A stretch of DNA of 53,574 nucleotides from Bacilli bacterium (GTDB lineage Bacteria; Bacillota_I; Bacilli_A; RF39; UBA660): NCBI GenBank assembly GCA_017938725.1, contig JAGBAW010000036.1, forward strand, positions 1-53,574. The letters run 5' to 3'. The notes under the pieces are model-generated. The model searched no databases and was not told where the DNA came from. It saw only the letters and a list, made by a program, of their open reading frames with translations. Within the stretch, counting starts at the first letter, position 1. Each line of letters begins with the position of its first letter. Both the position numbers and the translations under genes were made by a program. Below are positions 52,581 to 53,574 of the stretch, in pieces.

Positions 52581-53306
52581 ATGAAATATGAAAAGAAAGA
52601 AATTGAGAGTTTAGAATTCTATACTTCCAGAAAGTCTCATCGATGTTTTGATTATGAGGAGATAAATGAATTTTTAAGATTTTTACTTAATCCAAATGAT
52701 TTTTATAAATGGGTATATATAGATTATACAAAAATTAAAGAAATTCTAAATTCTGTAGAAAAATTATATTGTTTATGTTGTAAATATGGTAAACATCATG
52801 ATATTCCAAGAATTATTTATAGGCAAGAACACCATTATAATGATATTATAGAACATACAGATAAGAATTTAAATAGGTGGAGTTCAAAATCTTTTTTATC
52901 ATTCACAAAAACTCTTAGTGAAATTAACCGATTTAAGTTTGATGAAAATGCTAAAGTAATAACTGTATCAGTAAATAATAGTGATATTAAAAACAGAAAA
53001 ATACCATTTATAGATGTAACAGACATTTTAGGAGAAGATAAATATTTGAAAGATGAGCAAGAAATATTAATTCCTCCATTTACACTAATGGAAATCTCTC
53101 ACTTTAATATGAGAGTTTTATCAGACAGTTATATTAAACTACAAAATGATAGTTTAGAAGAATATGAAGAATTACTAGAAAAATTTATTTTATTTTTTAA
53201 AGATTATGGTAATAATCTAGAACAATTAAATTATTCAAGAAAAAAATTGGGTGAATCATTTTCAAAGAAACTATTAAAGGAAAAATCTAGAATTATGATG
53301 ATATAA
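52581..53306 (+). CDS. probable ADP-ribosyltransferase
   Basis: 241 residues. It matches the R-S-E layout of arginine-type ADP-ribosyltransferases: IIYRQE (R81), WSSKSFLSFTKT (S107/T109 in place of the STS strand), and DEQEILIPPFTLMEI (E159-Q160-E161, the ExE motif with its usual LIPPF strand). These enzymes transfer ADP-ribose from NAD+ to proteins. No signal peptide is present, so it acts in the cytosol or is exported some other way. The preceding 250 bp hold the TA-like locus. No immunity or hydrolase gene is adjacent. RBS CAGGAG. The family call is by motif only. Confidence 0.5.
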   Translation: MKYEKKEIESLEFYTSRKSHRCFDYEEINEFLRFLLNPNDFYKWVYIDYTKIKEILNSVEKLYCLCCKYGKHHDIPRIIYRQEHHYNDIIEHTDKNLNRWSSKSFLSFTKTLSEINRFKFDENAKVITVSVNNSDIKNRKIPFIDVTDILGEDKYLKDEQEILIPPFTLMEISHFNMRVLSDSYIKLQNDSLEEYEELLEKFILFFKDYGNNLEQLNYSRKKLGESFSKKLLKEKSRIMMI

Positions 53307-53353
53307 TATACAAGTTGTAGATAACTATCTCAATCGTACCAAAAGGAATTCTG

Positions 53354-53377
53354 CTCGAACTTTTAAAGTTTGAGTTT
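53354..53377 (+). terminator. terminator after the ADP-ribosyltransferase gene
   Basis: CTCGAACTTT / AAAGTTTGAG (one G-U) followed by TTTG. Confidence 0.65.
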
Positions 53378-53384
53378 GATAAAT

Positions 53385-53415
53385 AACTAATTCAGAAATG
53401 GATTAGTTTTTTTGT
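53385..53415 (+). terminator. hairpin before the 53450 gene
   Basis: AACTAATTC / GGATTAGTT, loop AGAAAT, then seven T. Same design as the hairpin at 23001-23030. Confidence 0.7.
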
Positions 53416-53449
53416 TATTAAAAACTATCCTAAAAGAAAGGATGGTATT

Positions 53450-53574
53450 ATGGTAAATATTGTTAAAGAAGAATTGCCTATTGAAGAATCATTAAGAAAG
53501 AAATTAGAACTAATATGTGAGTTTGCTAAAACTACACCAACAATTATTAATGGTAATATAAGAAAAATATATAG
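53450..53574 (+). CDS. start of a paralog of the 23055 protein (partial)
   Basis: ATG 53450 after AAAGGATGG; the first 41 codons are in the window and the gene runs off the end. IEESLRKKLELICEF and KTTPTIINGN align with IEESLKKKIEFICSF and NTTPIIENGS of the protein at 23055. Unknown function. Confidence 0.7.
   Translation, partial: MVNIVKEELPIEESLRKKLELICEFAKTTPTIINGNIRKIY

Overview
The window is very AT-rich DNA with a standard genetic code: Trp is TGG and no conserved gene contains an in-frame TGA. Ribosome-binding sites are purine-rich (AGGAGG, or AGGTGAT a few bases before the start) and many promoters have an extended -10 (TGnTATAAT). It carries spoVS, collagen-like spore-surface type proteins, T-box riboswitches and an AspRS plus GatCAB route to Asn-tRNA. 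Together these point to a low-GC, probably spore-forming Bacillota, perhaps a gut commensal. The species cannot be told from the sequence.

Layout. 1-14.3 kb is chromosomal housekeeping: Ig-repeat surface proteins, a DEDDh exonuclease, RNA-modification enzymes (methyltransferase, RluA, and a fused radical-SAM/methyltransferase on the minus strand), spoVS, a Fic protein, an RNA polymerase alpha-CTD-like protein, and leuS behind a leucine T-box. 14.3-14.6 kb holds a compact type I toxin-antitoxin-like locus. 14.8-22.8 kb holds a hemolysin III protein, tRNA-Asn, a broken ArsC/Spx-like gene, an operon aspS-gatC-gatA-gatB behind a T-box whose specifier reads as Asn (AAC), and an L,D-transpeptidase.

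Downstream of tRNA-Leu (22.9 kb) lies an integrative/mobilizable region: a large serine recombinase with a leader-peptide attenuator, then a MobV-type relaxase. It is followed by what looks like an undescribed RiPP gene cluster (27.0-35.5 kb). That cluster has a 30-residue precursor ending in a Cys-His-Cys motif, a radical SAM/SPASM enzyme with an N-terminal recognition-like domain, a SPASM-like partner lacking the radical-SAM motif, a second radical SAM enzyme, a Tet(M)-like ribosomal protection GTPase, an M29 aminopeptidase, two GNAT acetyltransferases and a PLP-fold enzyme. The co-directional overlapping genes suggest synthesis, maturation and self-protection for a peptide that may act on the ribosome.

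37-48.5 kb is a spore-surface-like locus with collagen-like GPTGPT proteins. One collagen-like gene is split by an 8.7-kb integrative element (39390-48137). The junctions can be read directly: a 2-bp AC core, with attB GGACCA-AC-AGGTCC lying in the Gly-Pro-Thr codons. Removing the element restores an open frame of 237 residues. The element encodes its own serine recombinase, a DnaB-like ATPase, a replication-initiator candidate, zinc-ribbon membrane proteins and two XRE regulators, and it carries three copies of a 19-bp repeat upstream of its minus-strand transcripts.

The right end has a GT2 glycosyltransferase with TPR repeats next to the split collagen gene, an ABC transporter with a degraded signature motif, tRNA-Met, a second type I toxin-antitoxin-like locus with the same architecture as the first, a probable ADP-ribosyltransferase, and the start of a paralog of the gene that follows tRNA-Leu.
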